Assembly: GCF_000381265.1 (NCBI RefSeq)
Contig: NZ_KB906258.1
Location: 62,001-126,000 of the forward strand
Origin: Curvibacter lanceolatus ATCC 14669
GTDB taxonomy: Bacteria; Pseudomonadota; Gammaproteobacteria; Burkholderiales; Burkholderiaceae_C
Direction: 5' to 3'
Length of the DNA stretch: 64,000 nucleotides
The notes beneath the pieces were generated by a model that made no database searches, was not told the origin of the DNA, and saw only the letters and a program-made list of their open reading frames with translations. Made by a program: the position numbers and the translations under genes. Shown in pieces: positions 9,675-18,410 of the stretch. How positions within the stretch are numbered: the stretch's first letter is position 1; each line of letters begins with the position of its first letter.

Positions 9675-10952
9675 TCAGGCCTTGCGCGTCCAGGCGGCGG
9701 CAAAGAAGCCGTCGGTGGCGTGCAGGTGCGGCCACAGGCGCAGGTAACGCCCGCCTTCACCGGTGCACAGGCCCTCGGCTTGCGGCACTTTGAGCTGGGT
9801 CAGCGTGGGCGCGGCATCCAGGGGCAGGAAGTCGGGGTTGGCGGCCGAGAAGGCCTCGGCAATCGCCTCGTTCTCTTGCGGCAGGATGCTGCAGGTGGCA
9901 TACACCAGACGCCCACCCGGCTTCAGCAGGCGCGCTGCGCTTTGCAGGATCGCCGTCTGCTTGGCCACCAGTTCCTCGATCGCCTTGGGGCTTTGACGCC
10001 ACTTCAGATCGGGGTTGCGGCGCAAGGTGCCCAGGCCGGAGCAAGGGGCATCCACCAGCACGCGGTCGATCTTGCCGGCCAGGCGCTTGATGCGGTCGTC
10101 ACGCTCGTGGGCGATGGCCGCCGGATGCACGTTCGACAGGCCGCTGCGGGCCAGGCGCGGCTTGAGCGCGTCCAGACGGTGGCCCGAGGTGTCAAAGGCG
10201 TACAGACGCCCGGTGTTGCGCATGCTGGCCCCGATGGCCAGGGTCTTGCCCCCGGCGCCGGCACAGAAATCGACCACCATCTCGCCGCGGTGGGCGTCCA
10301 GCAACAGGGCCAGCAACTGGCTGCCCTCGTCCTGAACTTCGATGGCCCCACGGGTGAAGGCATCGAGCTTGGTCAGGGCCGGCTTGCCATCCACGCGCAG
10401 ACCCCAGGGTGAGTAGGGTGTGGGTTCGGCCTTGATGCCGGCGGTCTTGAGTTCTTTCTGCACAGCCTCGCGCTTGTCGGCCAGGGCGTTCACCCGCAGA
10501 TCCAGGGGGGCACCCTGGTTCATGCTGGCGGCCAGGGCCCAGAAGCCCTCGCCCACCTGGGCCTTGAGCGGCGCCGCCAGCCACTCGGGCAGGTTGTGGC
10601 GATGCGGTTCCAGCAGATCGGCGTCGGTCACGGCATCGCAGGCGTCAAGCCAGTTGCGCTCCTGATCGGTCAGGGCGCTCTTGACGAAGTCGCGCGGGCC
10701 ATGAAAACCCAGGATGGCCAGGCGACGTTCCTTCGGGCCCGAGCCCGAACGGGCCAGGTATTCGAAGCGCAGCTTCTGGCGCAGCACGTTGTAGGTGGTC
10801 TCGGCCAGCGTGGCGCGCTCGCGAGGCCCGAGGTTGCGGTGATCACGGAAAAAACGGGACACCACCGAGTCAGCGGGGTGGTCGAAAAGAAGGGAGAGCC
10901 TGACCAGTTCGGCGCAGGCATCCAACAGGGCTTTAGGGTGCATGGGCCGCAT
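9675..10952 (-). CDS. RsmB/NOP-family RNA m5C methyltransferase
   Basis: 425 aa. S-adenosylmethionine-dependent cytosine-C5 methyltransferase of the RsmB/NOP2 family, probably acting on rRNA. An N-terminal NusB-like helical domain (LVRLSLLFDHPADSVVSRFF) precedes the Rossmann fold. There, VDFCAGAGGKTLAIG binds SAM, DAPCSGLGTLRRNPDLKWR carries the PC release cysteine, and YATCSILPQENE carries the TC catalytic cysteine. The genuine E. coli RsmB is encoded with fmt, which is not the case here, so the exact target base is uncertain. Start at 10952; the ATG three codons later is also possible. Confidence 0.9.
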   Translation of the reverse strand: MRPMHPKALLDACAELVRLSLLFDHPADSVVSRFFRDHRNLGPRERATLAETTYNVLRQKLRFEYLARSGSGPKERRLAILGFHGPRDFVKSALTDQERNWLDACDAVTDADLLEPHRHNLPEWLAAPLKAQVGEGFWALAASMNQGAPLDLRVNALADKREAVQKELKTAGIKAEPTPYSPWGLRVDGKPALTKLDAFTRGAIEVQDEGSQLLALLLDAHRGEMVVDFCAGAGGKTLAIGASMRNTGRLYAFDTSGHRLDALKPRLARSGLSNVHPAAIAHERDDRIKRLAGKIDRVLVDAPCSGLGTLRRNPDLKWRQSPKAIEELVAKQTAILQSAARLLKPGGRLVYATCSILPQENEAIAEAFSAANPDFLPLDAAPTLTQLKVPQAEGLCTGEGGRYLRLWPHLHATDGFFAAAWTRKA

Positions 10953-11033
10953 TTTCCCATGCTTGTCAGGACGCCCGGCTGTTGCGGCATACTGCGCGGC
11001 CCCATCACCCCCACGGCCACCCACCGCCAAACC

Positions 11034-11297
11034 ATGCCAGACGACTCCGATCTGCCCGAACTCAGCCCGCGCGTGCCCCCCGGCCTGTACCGCCATTACC
11101 GCGGTGGCCTGTACCGCGTGATCGACACCGTGCGCCACAGCGAAACCCTGGAACCCCTCACGCTGTACCAGGCCCTTTATGGCCAGCAGGGGCTGTGGGT
11201 CCGGCCCGCCGCCATGTTCCTGGAGAACGTCGAGGTCGAAGGCCGGCGCGTGCAGCGCTTCACAGCGGTCCACGAGCCTGATCTGCCAGGGGCCTGA
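11034..11297 (+). CDS. DUF1653 domain protein
   Basis: 87 aa, single domain. The segment GLYRHYRGGLYRVIDTVRHS followed by LEPLTLYQALYG and LWVRPAAMFLENVEVEG matches the DUF1653 family, small soluble proteins of unknown function with an SH3-like beta fold. The start ATG lies in the 80-base gap left by the divergent methyltransferase gene. It converges on the sensor kinase gene, whose stop is three bases past this one. Confidence 0.85.
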   Translation: MPDDSDLPELSPRVPPGLYRHYRGGLYRVIDTVRHSETLEPLTLYQALYGQQGLWVRPAAMFLENVEVEGRRVQRFTAVHEPDLPGA

Positions 11298-11300
11298 AAC

Positions 11301-12521
11301 TCAGGCCGCCACCGGCAGCAGGGGCAGACGCGGCAGCACCACGATGGCCAGCAGGCCACCGCCCGCTGCATTGCGCAACTGCAGCCGACCTTGATGCCGG
11401 GCCACGATGTCGCGCGCGATCGACAGGCCCAGCCCCACCCCGCCATGGTGCCGGTTGCGCGAGCCCTCAACGCGGTAGAACGGCGCCATCACACGCTCCA
11501 GCTCGGCCTCAGGCAGGCCGGGGCCATGGTCACGCACCTCGATGCCGACCTCGTCCCCGGTGTCCCACAAAAACACCTCGGTCTGCCCACCATAGCGGAT
11601 CGCATTGCCGATCAGATTGCCCACGCAGCGGCGCAAAGCCCCGGCCTGGGCCGGCAGCAGGCCGGCACGGCCATGCACCGGCACCCAATGGCCGCAGGCC
11701 TGCTGGTCGTCGGCCAGGCTGTCGACCAGGGCCTTCACATCGAGCTGCACCATGGGTTCAGGATCGGCCACCCCGCGCAGGTGGTCCAGCGTGGCGGTGA
11801 TCATCTCGTCCATCTCGACGATGTCGCGGCCGAACTGGCGCCTGTCCTCGCTGCTTTCCAGGGTTTCGGCCCGCAGGCGCAGGCGGGTCAGCGGGGTGCG
11901 CAGGTCGTGCGACACCGCCGCCACGAAGCGATCACGCTCCTCCAGTTGCTGCCGGATGCGGGCCTGCATCTGGTTGAAGACCTGGATCGCCTCCTTGCAT
12001 TCGGCCGGGCCATCTTCGGACAAAGGGGGGCGGTCGATGTTCTTGCCCAGCTCGCGGGCCGCCAGTGCCAGGCGGTCTATGGGCTTGGACAACCAGCGTG
12101 CGCCCACCCAGGCCGCCACCATCAAGGCCGACAGGCGCACGCCAATGTCCAGCAGCAAGCCTGCATCCCAGAGGCTCGGCGGGCCATGCTGGCCCGGGCC
12201 CGGAGGCCCTGGTAGACGAAGCGCCCCGGGCTGCACGGACTCCTCAGCGGTCGCACCATCAGCCACCTCCTGGAGTTCCTGTGGCGGCGGTGGCGGGCCA
12301 TGGCCCGTCAGATCGTGCAGGTTGAACATCAGCGTGAGCGCCAGCACATGACTGGCCAGCACCGCCACGAACAACAGCAAGGCCAGGCGTCCGAACAGGG
12401 TGCGCGGCACCCAACGGTTCAGCCAGCGCCGCCAGGTGGGCGGGGGCGGCACGGCCTGCGGCGCGCCGGCATCCTGGCCGGGCGTGTCGTGGTTGGGGCC
12501 GGCAGGCCTCAGCGCTGCCAT
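11301..12521 (-). CDS. Sensor histidine kinase, EnvZ/RstB type
   Basis: 406 aa. Membrane sensor of a two-component system. A proline-rich cytoplasmic start is followed by TM1 (about residues 43-68), a periplasmic loop of only about 60 residues rich in Pro and Gly, TM2 (LLLDIGVRLSALMVAAWVGA), HAMP, and the HisKA box AVSHDLRTPLTRLRLRAE with the phospho-accepting His. The ATPase domain shows N-box NLIGNAIRYG, G1 DHGPGLP and G2 GGVGLGLSIARDI. The start overlaps the end of the response-regulator gene by 13 bases, so the pair is translationally coupled. The short periplasmic loop leaves little room for a ligand-binding domain. Confidence 0.94.
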   Translation of the reverse strand: MAALRPAGPNHDTPGQDAGAPQAVPPPPTWRRWLNRWVPRTLFGRLALLLFVAVLASHVLALTLMFNLHDLTGHGPPPPPQELQEVADGATAEESVQPGALRLPGPPGPGQHGPPSLWDAGLLLDIGVRLSALMVAAWVGARWLSKPIDRLALAARELGKNIDRPPLSEDGPAECKEAIQVFNQMQARIRQQLEERDRFVAAVSHDLRTPLTRLRLRAETLESSEDRRQFGRDIVEMDEMITATLDHLRGVADPEPMVQLDVKALVDSLADDQQACGHWVPVHGRAGLLPAQAGALRRCVGNLIGNAIRYGGQTEVFLWDTGDEVGIEVRDHGPGLPEAELERVMAPFYRVEGSRNRHHGGVGLGLSIARDIVARHQGRLQLRNAAGGGLLAIVVLPRLPLLPVAA

Positions 12522-13243
12522 CCGACGTGGCCCTGAACCGAACGCACGTTGAACAGGTACCCCGCACCGCGCACGGTCTTGATCAGACGAGGCTCGCGGG
12601 GGTCATCCGACAGCTTCTGGCGCAACCGGGACACCAGCAGATCGATGCTGCGCTCAAAAGTATCCATGGCCCGTCCACGGGCCTGCTCCATGAGTTGGTC
12701 GCGGCTGAAAATGCGCCGGGGCATGCCCAGAAAGGTGCACAGCAAGCGGAACTCGGCGTTCGACAAGGGAATGACCACCCCCTCGGGCGAGACCAGGTGG
12801 CGCTCCATGCGGTAGAGCGACCAGCCATCGAAATGCACCACTTCCGCCTCTGCCGCCTGGGGTGCCGTCGCGGCCCCAGCCGCGGTGCGCCGCAACACGG
12901 TCTGGATGCGCGCCACCAGCTCACGCGGCTCGAAGGGCTTGCTCATGTAATCGTCGGCCCCCATCTCCAGGCCCAGCACGCGGTCGTAGGCATTGCCTCG
13001 GGCCGTGAGCATGATGATGGGCAGGCGGGAAGAGCGGGCGCGCAGCTCGCGCGTCAGCGCCAGACCGTCCGCACCGGGCAGCATGAGGTCCAGAACGACC
13101 AGGTCGATGGGGTGGCTGTTGAGCCGTGCACGCATGGACTCACCATCGGAGGCCGTGTGCACCGTGAATCCGAAACGGCCCAGGTACTGGGCCAGCAAGG
13201 TGGTGATGTCTGCGTCATCGTCCACCACCAAAATATGTTGCAT
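12509..13243 (-). CDS. OmpR-family response regulator
   Basis: 244 aa. Receiver domain with the acidic cluster VVDDDAD, phospho-acceptor Asp in DLVVLDLMLPG, Thr/Ser switch in IIMLTARG and Lys in YMSKPFEPRE, then an OmpR-type winged helix ending MDTFERSIDLLVSRLRQKL with KTVRGAGYLF. The start at 13243 gives the canonical MQHILVVDDDAD. First gene of the two-gene operon with the kinase at 11301. The 260-base upstream gap toward the EF-hand gene holds a 22 bp perfect palindrome. Confidence 0.95.
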   Translation of the reverse strand: MQHILVVDDDADITTLLAQYLGRFGFTVHTASDGESMRARLNSHPIDLVVLDLMLPGADGLALTRELRARSSRLPIIMLTARGNAYDRVLGLEMGADDYMSKPFEPRELVARIQTVLRRTAAGAATAPQAAEAEVVHFDGWSLYRMERHLVSPEGVVIPLSNAEFRLLCTFLGMPRRIFSRDQLMEQARGRAMDTFERSIDLLVSRLRQKLSDDPREPRLIKTVRGAGYLFNVRSVQGHVGWQR

Positions 13244-13337
13244 GGGTAGTCGAAAGAAGCAATGAAGAGGCAATTTGTGGCCGCAGTGTAAGCAGCCCGT
13301 TAGCGATTGGAAACGCTTGCCCATCTTCTTTACCCCC

Positions 13338-13359
13338 GCTTTTCAAAGCTTTGAAAAGC
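13338..13359. promoter_or_regulatory. 22 bp perfect palindrome between regulator and EF-hand gene
   Basis: Each half is GCTTTTCAAAG read on opposite strands, with no spacer. It lies 94 bases upstream of the response-regulator start and 145 bases upstream of the EF-hand gene start, in an otherwise gene-free 260-base gap. A two-fold symmetric protein-binding site is the simplest reading; there is no T-run to make it a terminator. Confidence 0.5.
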
Positions 13360-13503
13360 CTTTCGTATCAAGGCAGTTACACCACCGACAAACAGGATTT
13401 ACCCAGGCCTCAAAAAATCGATCCCAGCCCATGAACGCTGGCGAGATCTGACCGCCCGACGTCTGCATGGGAGCCGCTTCAGCCCGATCTGAAAGGAAGC
13501 ACC

Positions 13504-14493
13504 ATGTCCAGTCTCAGCACCGTCAACAGCGCCAGCCATGGCTGGGCCAACGCCATACCGCCCAGGCCATCCGGTGGGGGAAAAGCGGCAGAGCGCCTGT
13601 TCAGCCAATTCGACACCGACAGCAGCGGCAGTGTGGACAGCACCGAGCTGCAAAACCTGCTGTCCGATGTCTCGCAAAAGACCGGCATCAGCACCAGCAG
13701 CAGCACCGCCTCCGACCTGCTGTCAGCCAGCGACAGCAACGGGGACGGCAGCCTGAGCGCCAGCGAACTGGGCAACGCGCTGAAATCCGTGCTGCCGCCG
13801 CCCCCCTCCACACTTGATTTTGTCCAGTCACGCAGCAGCAGTCCAACCACCACAGCGAACGGTCAGGCCGGCGACGACCTGTTCAGCCAGCTCGACACCA
13901 ACGGCGACAGCAGCGTGAGCCAGGACGAGCTGCAAAGCCTGCTCGACCAGATGGCCTCAGACCAGGGCAACAGCAGCTCGGCCCTCAGTGCCTCGGATGT
14001 GATCAGCCAGCTCGACACGAATGGCGATGGCAGCCTGAACTCGAGTGAGCTAGACGCCGCGCGCCCCCCAGGCCAGGATGGGCCCCCTCAGGGCGGCATG
14101 CCACCCCCGCCGCCCTGGACCGACAGCAGCCTGAACAGCGGCAGCCTGGTGACCGGCACCAGCAGTACCAGCAGCACGGACGGCACGGGCAGCGCCAGCA
14201 CCTCCGAAGACCCGCTGCAAGCCTTGTTCAACACCATCGACAGCGATCAGAGCGGCGACATCAGCAGCAGCGAGGCGCAGACTTTTCTGAGCCAGCTGGC
14301 CAGTCAGCTCGACAGCACGAATGGAACGAGCGTCAGCAGCAGCGACACCGGCCATTCGAGCAGCACAGACAGCAACAGCAACAGCGCCTCCACCCAGGAT
14401 CTGGCCCAACTGGTCCAGGCCGCCCGGCGCGAATACCAGGCCCACATGCACGGCTGGAACGAAATCGGCAGTCAGCTCAGCGCATCGGCCTGA
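13504..14493 (+). CDS. Five-EF-hand, Ser/Thr-rich calcium-binding protein
   Basis: 329 aa. Five EF-hand-like loops are visible: DTDSSGSVDSTE (37-48), DSNGDGSLSASE (77-88), DTNGDSSVSQDE (131-142), DTNGDGSLNSSE (171-182) and DSDQSGDISSSE (246-257), the last being the least canonical. They are separated by low-complexity Ser/Thr/Gly linkers and a proline patch near 188-204. There is no Sec or Tat signal peptide; the N-terminus MSSLSTVNSASHGWAN resembles proteins annotated as XopAW-like calcium-binding effectors, though no type III secretion genes are near. Good AAGGAAG ribosome site. The last 22 bases overlap convergent purN. Role unknown; calcium binding is inferred from the loops. Confidence 0.85.
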   Translation: MSSLSTVNSASHGWANAIPPRPSGGGKAAERLFSQFDTDSSGSVDSTELQNLLSDVSQKTGISTSSSTASDLLSASDSNGDGSLSASELGNALKSVLPPPPSTLDFVQSRSSSPTTTANGQAGDDLFSQLDTNGDSSVSQDELQSLLDQMASDQGNSSSALSASDVISQLDTNGDGSLNSSELDAARPPGQDGPPQGGMPPPPPWTDSSLNSGSLVTGTSSTSSTDGTGSASTSEDPLQALFNTIDSDQSGDISSSEAQTFLSQLASQLDSTNGTSVSSSDTGHSSSTDSNSNSASTQDLAQLVQAARREYQAHMHGWNEIGSQLSASA

Positions 14494-15074
14494 GCCTGGC
14501 GCGCCAGCAACCGTGCCACCACGGCCGGGTAGAGCTGGTGCTCCTGGCTCAGCACCCGGGCCGCCAACTGTTCGGGACGATCTCCCGACAGCACAGGCAC
14601 CACGGCCTGGCCGAGGATTTCGCCGTGATCCAGTTCGGCCGTCACCCGGTGCACTGTGGCGCCGGCGAAGGCGCAGCCCGCCTCGATGGCGCGCTGGTGC
14701 GTGTTCAAGCCGGTGAAGGCGGGCAGCAAAGAGGGGTGGATGTTGATCAGCCGGCCCTCATAGCGGGCCACAAAACCCGGTGTGAGGATGCGCATGAAGC
14801 CCGCCAGCAACACCAGCGCCGGCGCGTGCAGGTCGATCAATTGCGCCAGTTGCGCATCAAAAGCTTCGCGGCTGGCAAAGTCGCGGTGACTCAGGACGGC
14901 CGTGGCCAGGCCCTGCGCCTGGGCCCAGGCCAGGCCGGCCGAATCGGCCTTGTTGCTGATCACCGCCACGATGCGTGCGCCATGGCGTTGCGCCCAGTTC
15001 TCGCGCTGGGCGGCACCGACCAGCGCCTTCATGTTGGAGCCGCCGCCGGAGATCAGGATCACGATGTTTTTCAT
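14472..15074 (-). CDS. purN: Phosphoribosylglycinamide formyltransferase PurN
   Basis: 200 aa, family length. Transfers a formyl group from 10-formyl-tetrahydrofolate to GAR in purine synthesis. MKNIVILISGGGSNMKAL opens the Rossmann fold and the phosphate loop, VLLAGFMRILTPGFVARYEG and INIHPSLLPAFTGLNTHQ hold the catalytic Asn/His, and VTAELDHGEILGQAVVPV holds the catalytic Asp. Start at 15074 is the ATG directly before KNIVILISGG. The 3' end overlaps the EF-hand gene by 22 bases. purH lies about 23 kb away, so purine genes are scattered. Confidence 0.96.
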   Translation of the reverse strand: MKNIVILISGGGSNMKALVGAAQRENWAQRHGARIVAVISNKADSAGLAWAQAQGLATAVLSHRDFASREAFDAQLAQLIDLHAPALVLLAGFMRILTPGFVARYEGRLINIHPSLLPAFTGLNTHQRAIEAGCAFAGATVHRVTAELDHGEILGQAVVPVLSGDRPEQLAARVLSQEHQLYPAVVARLLARQAQADALS

Positions 15075-15258
15075 GGATGGGACAGGCCCGCGGCATGCCG
15101 GAGCCCTCTGAGAACAACCCGCGATTATCCCAGAGCCCACCAGGCGACGGCCGTTCGGCCCGGGCCCCGCCCACTGCAGGCAAAATCCGGCCTGCCGCCA
15201 GCGGGCCCTGCCCTGCTGCAGCGGCCGCCGCACCGATCTCTGCCCCAGGAATCCCACC

Positions 15259-15927
15259 ATGCCTCTTCGCCCCTTGAGCCCCACCGAAGCCCGTGTCCTT
15301 GGCACCCTGATGGAAAAGGCACGCACCGTGCCCGACAGCTACCCGCTGACCCTCAACGCCGTGGTCTCGGGCTGCAACCAGAAGACCAGTCGCGAACCCC
15401 TGATGCAGCTCAGCGATGCCGAGGCCCAGGAGGCGCTCGACGAGCTCAAGCACCTGTCCCTGGTGTTTGAGACCAGTGGCGGGCGGGCCTCGCGTTACGA
15501 ACACAACTTCAAACGCGTGCTCGAAGTGCCCGACCAGTCGGCGGTGCTGCTCGGCCTGCTGATGCTGCGCGGCCCCCAGACCGCCGGCGAGTTGCGCATC
15601 AACAGCGAGCGCTGGCACCGCTTTGCCGACATCTCCTCGGTCGAGGCCTTTCTGGACGAACTGCAGGAACGCTCCAGCGAAAAGGGTGGGCCGCTGGTGA
15701 TCAAGCTGCCCCGGGCACCGGGATCGCGCGAGGCCCGCTGGGCCCACCTGCTGTGCGGGCCGGTGGACGAGGCCCTGCTGAGCGCACCTGCCGCGGGTAC
15801 GCCGGTGCCCGCCAGCCCGGCCCTGCAGGCCCGGGTCGAAGCGCTGGAGGCCGAGGTGGCCACGCTGCGCGCCACCCTCGAAAAACTGTGCGAGCAACTG
15901 GGCTTGTCACACCCCGGACAGGACTGA
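15259..15927 (+). CDS. YceH/DUF480 family protein
   Basis: 222 aa. Opens with [20 protein letters not shown] and [20 protein letters not shown], the hallmark of DUF480 (YceH), built from two winged-helix domains. A second domain starts near [22 protein letters not shown]. The C-terminal 35 residues form a heptad-like coiled coil ([22 protein letters not shown]) that could mediate oligomers. The molecular role of the family is not established. Divergent from purN, so the 184 bases between them hold both promoters. Confidence 0.9.
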   Translation: MPLRPLSPTEARVLGTLMEKARTVPDSYPLTLNAVVSGCNQKTSREPLMQLSDAEAQEALDELKHLSLVFETSGGRASRYEHNFKRVLEVPDQSAVLLGLLMLRGPQTAGELRINSERWHRFADISSVEAFLDELQERSSEKGGPLVIKLPRAPGSREARWAHLLCGPVDEALLSAPAAGTPVPASPALQARVEALEAEVATLRATLEKLCEQLGLSHPGQD

Positions 15928-15960
15928 TCGAACGACCGTGCTAAAAATCGCGGGTTGCCT

Positions 15961-15978
15961 TCCGACGCCTCGGTCGGA
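15961..15978. promoter_or_regulatory. Inverted repeat in front of the acyl-CoA dehydrogenase pair
   Basis: TCCGAC and GTCGGA arms separated by six bases, 30 bases before the first acyl-CoA dehydrogenase start. It could be an operator for a fatty-acid-responsive regulator or a leader hairpin; no regulator gene is adjacent. Confidence 0.35.
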
Positions 15979-16007
15979 CGACATAAGCTTCATTCGGAGA
16001 CAACCCC

Positions 16008-17186
16008 ATGGATTTGGCATTCACCCCTGAAGAACAGAAGTTCCGCGAAGAGATTCGCGCCTGGGTCAAGGAAAACCTGCCCGCCGACCTGTCGCACAAG
16101 GTGCACAACGCGCTGCGCCTGACCCGTGACGACATGCAACGCTGGGCCAAGATCCTTGGCAAGAAAGGCTGGCTGGGCCACGCCTGGCCCAAAGAGTTCG
16201 GCGGCCCCGGCTGGAATGCCGTGCAAAAGCACCTTTTCGAAGAAGAATGCGCCCTGGCCGGCGCCCCGCGCGTGGTGCCTTTCGGGCCCGTGATGGTGGC
16301 CCCGGTGATCATGGCCTTCGGCAACGCCGAGCAGCAGCAGCGCTTCCTGCCCGGCATCGCCAGCGGCGACGTGTGGTGGAGCCAGGGCTACAGCGAACCG
16401 GGCTCGGGCTCGGATCTGGCCTCGGTCAAGACCCGCGCCGAACGCCGTGGCGACAAGTTCATCGTCAACGGCCAGAAGACCTGGACCACCCTGGGCCAGT
16501 ACGGCGAATGGATCTTCTGCCTGGTGCGCACCAGCAACGAAGGCAAGCCGCAGACCGGCATCAGTTTCCTGCTGATCGACATGAAGTCGCCCGGCGTGAC
16601 CGTGCGCCCCATCAAGCTGCTCGATGGTGACCATGAGGTCAACGAGGTCTGGTTCGACAACGTCGAGGTGCCGGCCGAGAACCTGATCGGCGAAGAAAAC
16701 AAGGGCTGGACCTACGCCAAGCACCTGCTGAGCCACGAACGCACCAACATCGCCGACGTGAACCGTGCCAAGCGCGAGCTCGAACGCCTCAAGCGCATCG
16801 CCAAGGCCGAAGGCGTGTACGACGACCTGCGCTTCCGCGACGAGATCGCCAAGCTCGAAGTCGATGTCGTGGCCCTCGAAATGCTGGTGCTGCGCGTGCT
16901 GTCGGCCGAGAAGTCGGGCAAGAACTCGCTCGACATCGCCGGCCTGCTGAAGATCCGCGGCAGCGAGATCCAGCAGCGCTACTCCGAACTCATGATGCTG
17001 GCCGCCGGCCCCTACAGCCTGCCCTACATCCATGAAGCCATGGACGCCGGCTGGCAAGGCGACCACGTGGGCGCCGCCTACTGCGCGCCCCTGGCATCCA
17101 CCTACTTCAACATGCGCAAGACCACCATCTACGGCGGCTCGAACGAAGTGCAACGCAACATCGTCGCCCAGACGGTGCTGGGCTGA
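16008..17186 (+). CDS. Acyl-CoA dehydrogenase, large-subunit (PimC-like) type
   Basis: 392 aa. Flavoenzyme fold: helical N-domain (MDLAFTPEEQKFREEIRAWV), the FAD/substrate-binding middle segment WWSQGYSEPGSGSDLASVKT and NGQKTWTTLGQYGEWIF, and a helical C-domain ending TTIYGGSNEVQRNIVAQTVLG. The general sequence is that of PimC-type large subunits; at the usual catalytic glutamate of YEGT enzymes it reads YGGS, so the base may lie elsewhere. Followed after 12 bases by a second, divergent acyl-CoA dehydrogenase, so the two likely form one heteromeric enzyme acting on acyl-CoA or dicarboxyl-CoA. The substrate is unknown. Confidence 0.92.
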   Translation: MDLAFTPEEQKFREEIRAWVKENLPADLSHKVHNALRLTRDDMQRWAKILGKKGWLGHAWPKEFGGPGWNAVQKHLFEEECALAGAPRVVPFGPVMVAPVIMAFGNAEQQQRFLPGIASGDVWWSQGYSEPGSGSDLASVKTRAERRGDKFIVNGQKTWTTLGQYGEWIFCLVRTSNEGKPQTGISFLLIDMKSPGVTVRPIKLLDGDHEVNEVWFDNVEVPAENLIGEENKGWTYAKHLLSHERTNIADVNRAKRELERLKRIAKAEGVYDDLRFRDEIAKLEVDVVALEMLVLRVLSAEKSGKNSLDIAGLLKIRGSEIQQRYSELMMLAAGPYSLPYIHEAMDAGWQGDHVGAAYCAPLASTYFNMRKTTIYGGSNEVQRNIVAQTVLG

Positions 17187-17198
17187 GAGGAGACACAC

Positions 17199-18314
17199 AT
17201 GGATTTCGATTTCACCGACGACCAGGAACAACTCCGCGACGCCGTGCGCAAATGGGTTGACAAGGGCTACGACTTCGACCGCCGCCGGGGCATCGCCAAC
17301 AGCGGCGGCTTCTCGCGCGAGGCCTACGGCGAACTGGCCGAGCTGGGCCTGACCGGTCTGTACATCCCCGAGGCCGATGGCGGCCTGGGCATGGGCCCGA
17401 TCGAAGGCATGGTGGTGCTCGAAGAGCTGGGCCGCGGCATCGTGGCCGAACCCTTTGCCCACGCCCTGATCTCGGGCGCCGTGCTGGCCCACTATGCCGG
17501 CGCCGACCTGAAGGCCGCCTGGCTGCCCCGCATTGCCTCGGGCGAAGCCCTGGTGGTGCTGGCCCACCAGGAGCGCAAGGCCCGCTACCGCCTGGACGCC
17601 ACCGAAGCCACGGCCGCCGCAGTCGGCGCTGGCCACACCGTCACCGGTCACAAGAGCGTGGTGCCCGCAGGCGACCAGGCCGACGCCTTCGTGGTGCCGG
17701 CCCAGCTCAACGGCCAAACCGCGCTGTTCCTGGTCGAGCGCCAGGCCGCTGGCGTGAGCGCCCGGGGCTACGGCACCCAGGACGGCGGCCGTGCCGCCGA
17801 GCTGAGCTTCAGCAATGCCCCGGCCACCCTGATCACCGCCGACGGCCAGACCGCGCTCGAACATGCAGTGGACATCGGCATCGCAGCCGCCTGCGCCGAA
17901 GCCGTGGGCGTGATGGACAAGACCCTGGCCGTGACGGTCGAGTACATGAACACGCGCAAGCAGTTCAACGTGGTGATCTCCAGCTTCCAGGCCCTGCGTC
18001 ACCGCGTGGCCGACATGAAGATGCAGCTCGAACTGGCCCGCTCGATGAGCTACTACGCCTCGCTCAAGCTCAACGCCCCGACCGCCGAGCGCCGCGCCGC
18101 CATGGCCCGCGCCAAGTACCAGTTGGGCCAGTCGATGCGCTTTGTGGGCCAGCAGGCCGTGCAACTGCATGGCGGCATCGGCGTGACCGACGAGTACATC
18201 GTGAGCCATTACTTCAAGAAGCTCACCCAGCTCGAGATGACCTTCGGCGACAGCCTGCACCAGTTGGGTGAGGTGTCCAGCCGCATGCAGGACACCGCAG
18301 GCGTCTTTGCCTGA
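17199..18314 (+). CDS. Acyl-CoA dehydrogenase, small-subunit (PimD-like) type
   Basis: 371 aa. MDFDFTDDQEQLRDAVRKWV opens the helical domain, the middle beta-domain is shortened and poorly conserved (HTVTGHKSVVPAGDQADAFV), and the C-domain carries VEYMNTRKQFNVVISSFQAL and QLHGGIGVTDEYIVSHYFKK. This is the pattern of the small partner in paired bacterial acyl-CoA dehydrogenases such as PimD. Strong GAGAGGAGA ribosome site. The operon ends at the hairpin at 18360. Confidence 0.92.
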   Translation: MDFDFTDDQEQLRDAVRKWVDKGYDFDRRRGIANSGGFSREAYGELAELGLTGLYIPEADGGLGMGPIEGMVVLEELGRGIVAEPFAHALISGAVLAHYAGADLKAAWLPRIASGEALVVLAHQERKARYRLDATEATAAAVGAGHTVTGHKSVVPAGDQADAFVVPAQLNGQTALFLVERQAAGVSARGYGTQDGGRAAELSFSNAPATLITADGQTALEHAVDIGIAAACAEAVGVMDKTLAVTVEYMNTRKQFNVVISSFQALRHRVADMKMQLELARSMSYYASLKLNAPTAERRAAMARAKYQLGQSMRFVGQQAVQLHGGIGVTDEYIVSHYFKKLTQLEMTFGDSLHQLGEVSSRMQDTAGVFA

Positions 18315-18359
18315 GCCTGCCCGGTTCTTGCCACAGCGCCGTCAAATCACGGCATCACC

Positions 18360-18395
18360 ATGGCCCGTTGCCCCTCGCAGCGGGCCATTTTTTTT
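18360..18395 (+). terminator. Rho-independent terminator of the acyl-CoA dehydrogenase operon
   Basis: ATGGCCCG (18360-18367) and CGGGCCAT (18381-18388) form a perfect 8 bp stem with a 13-base loop, followed by a run of eight T. It ends 16 bases before the start of the next gene. Confidence 0.88.
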
Positions 18396-18410
18396 CACAG
18401 GAACCTCACC

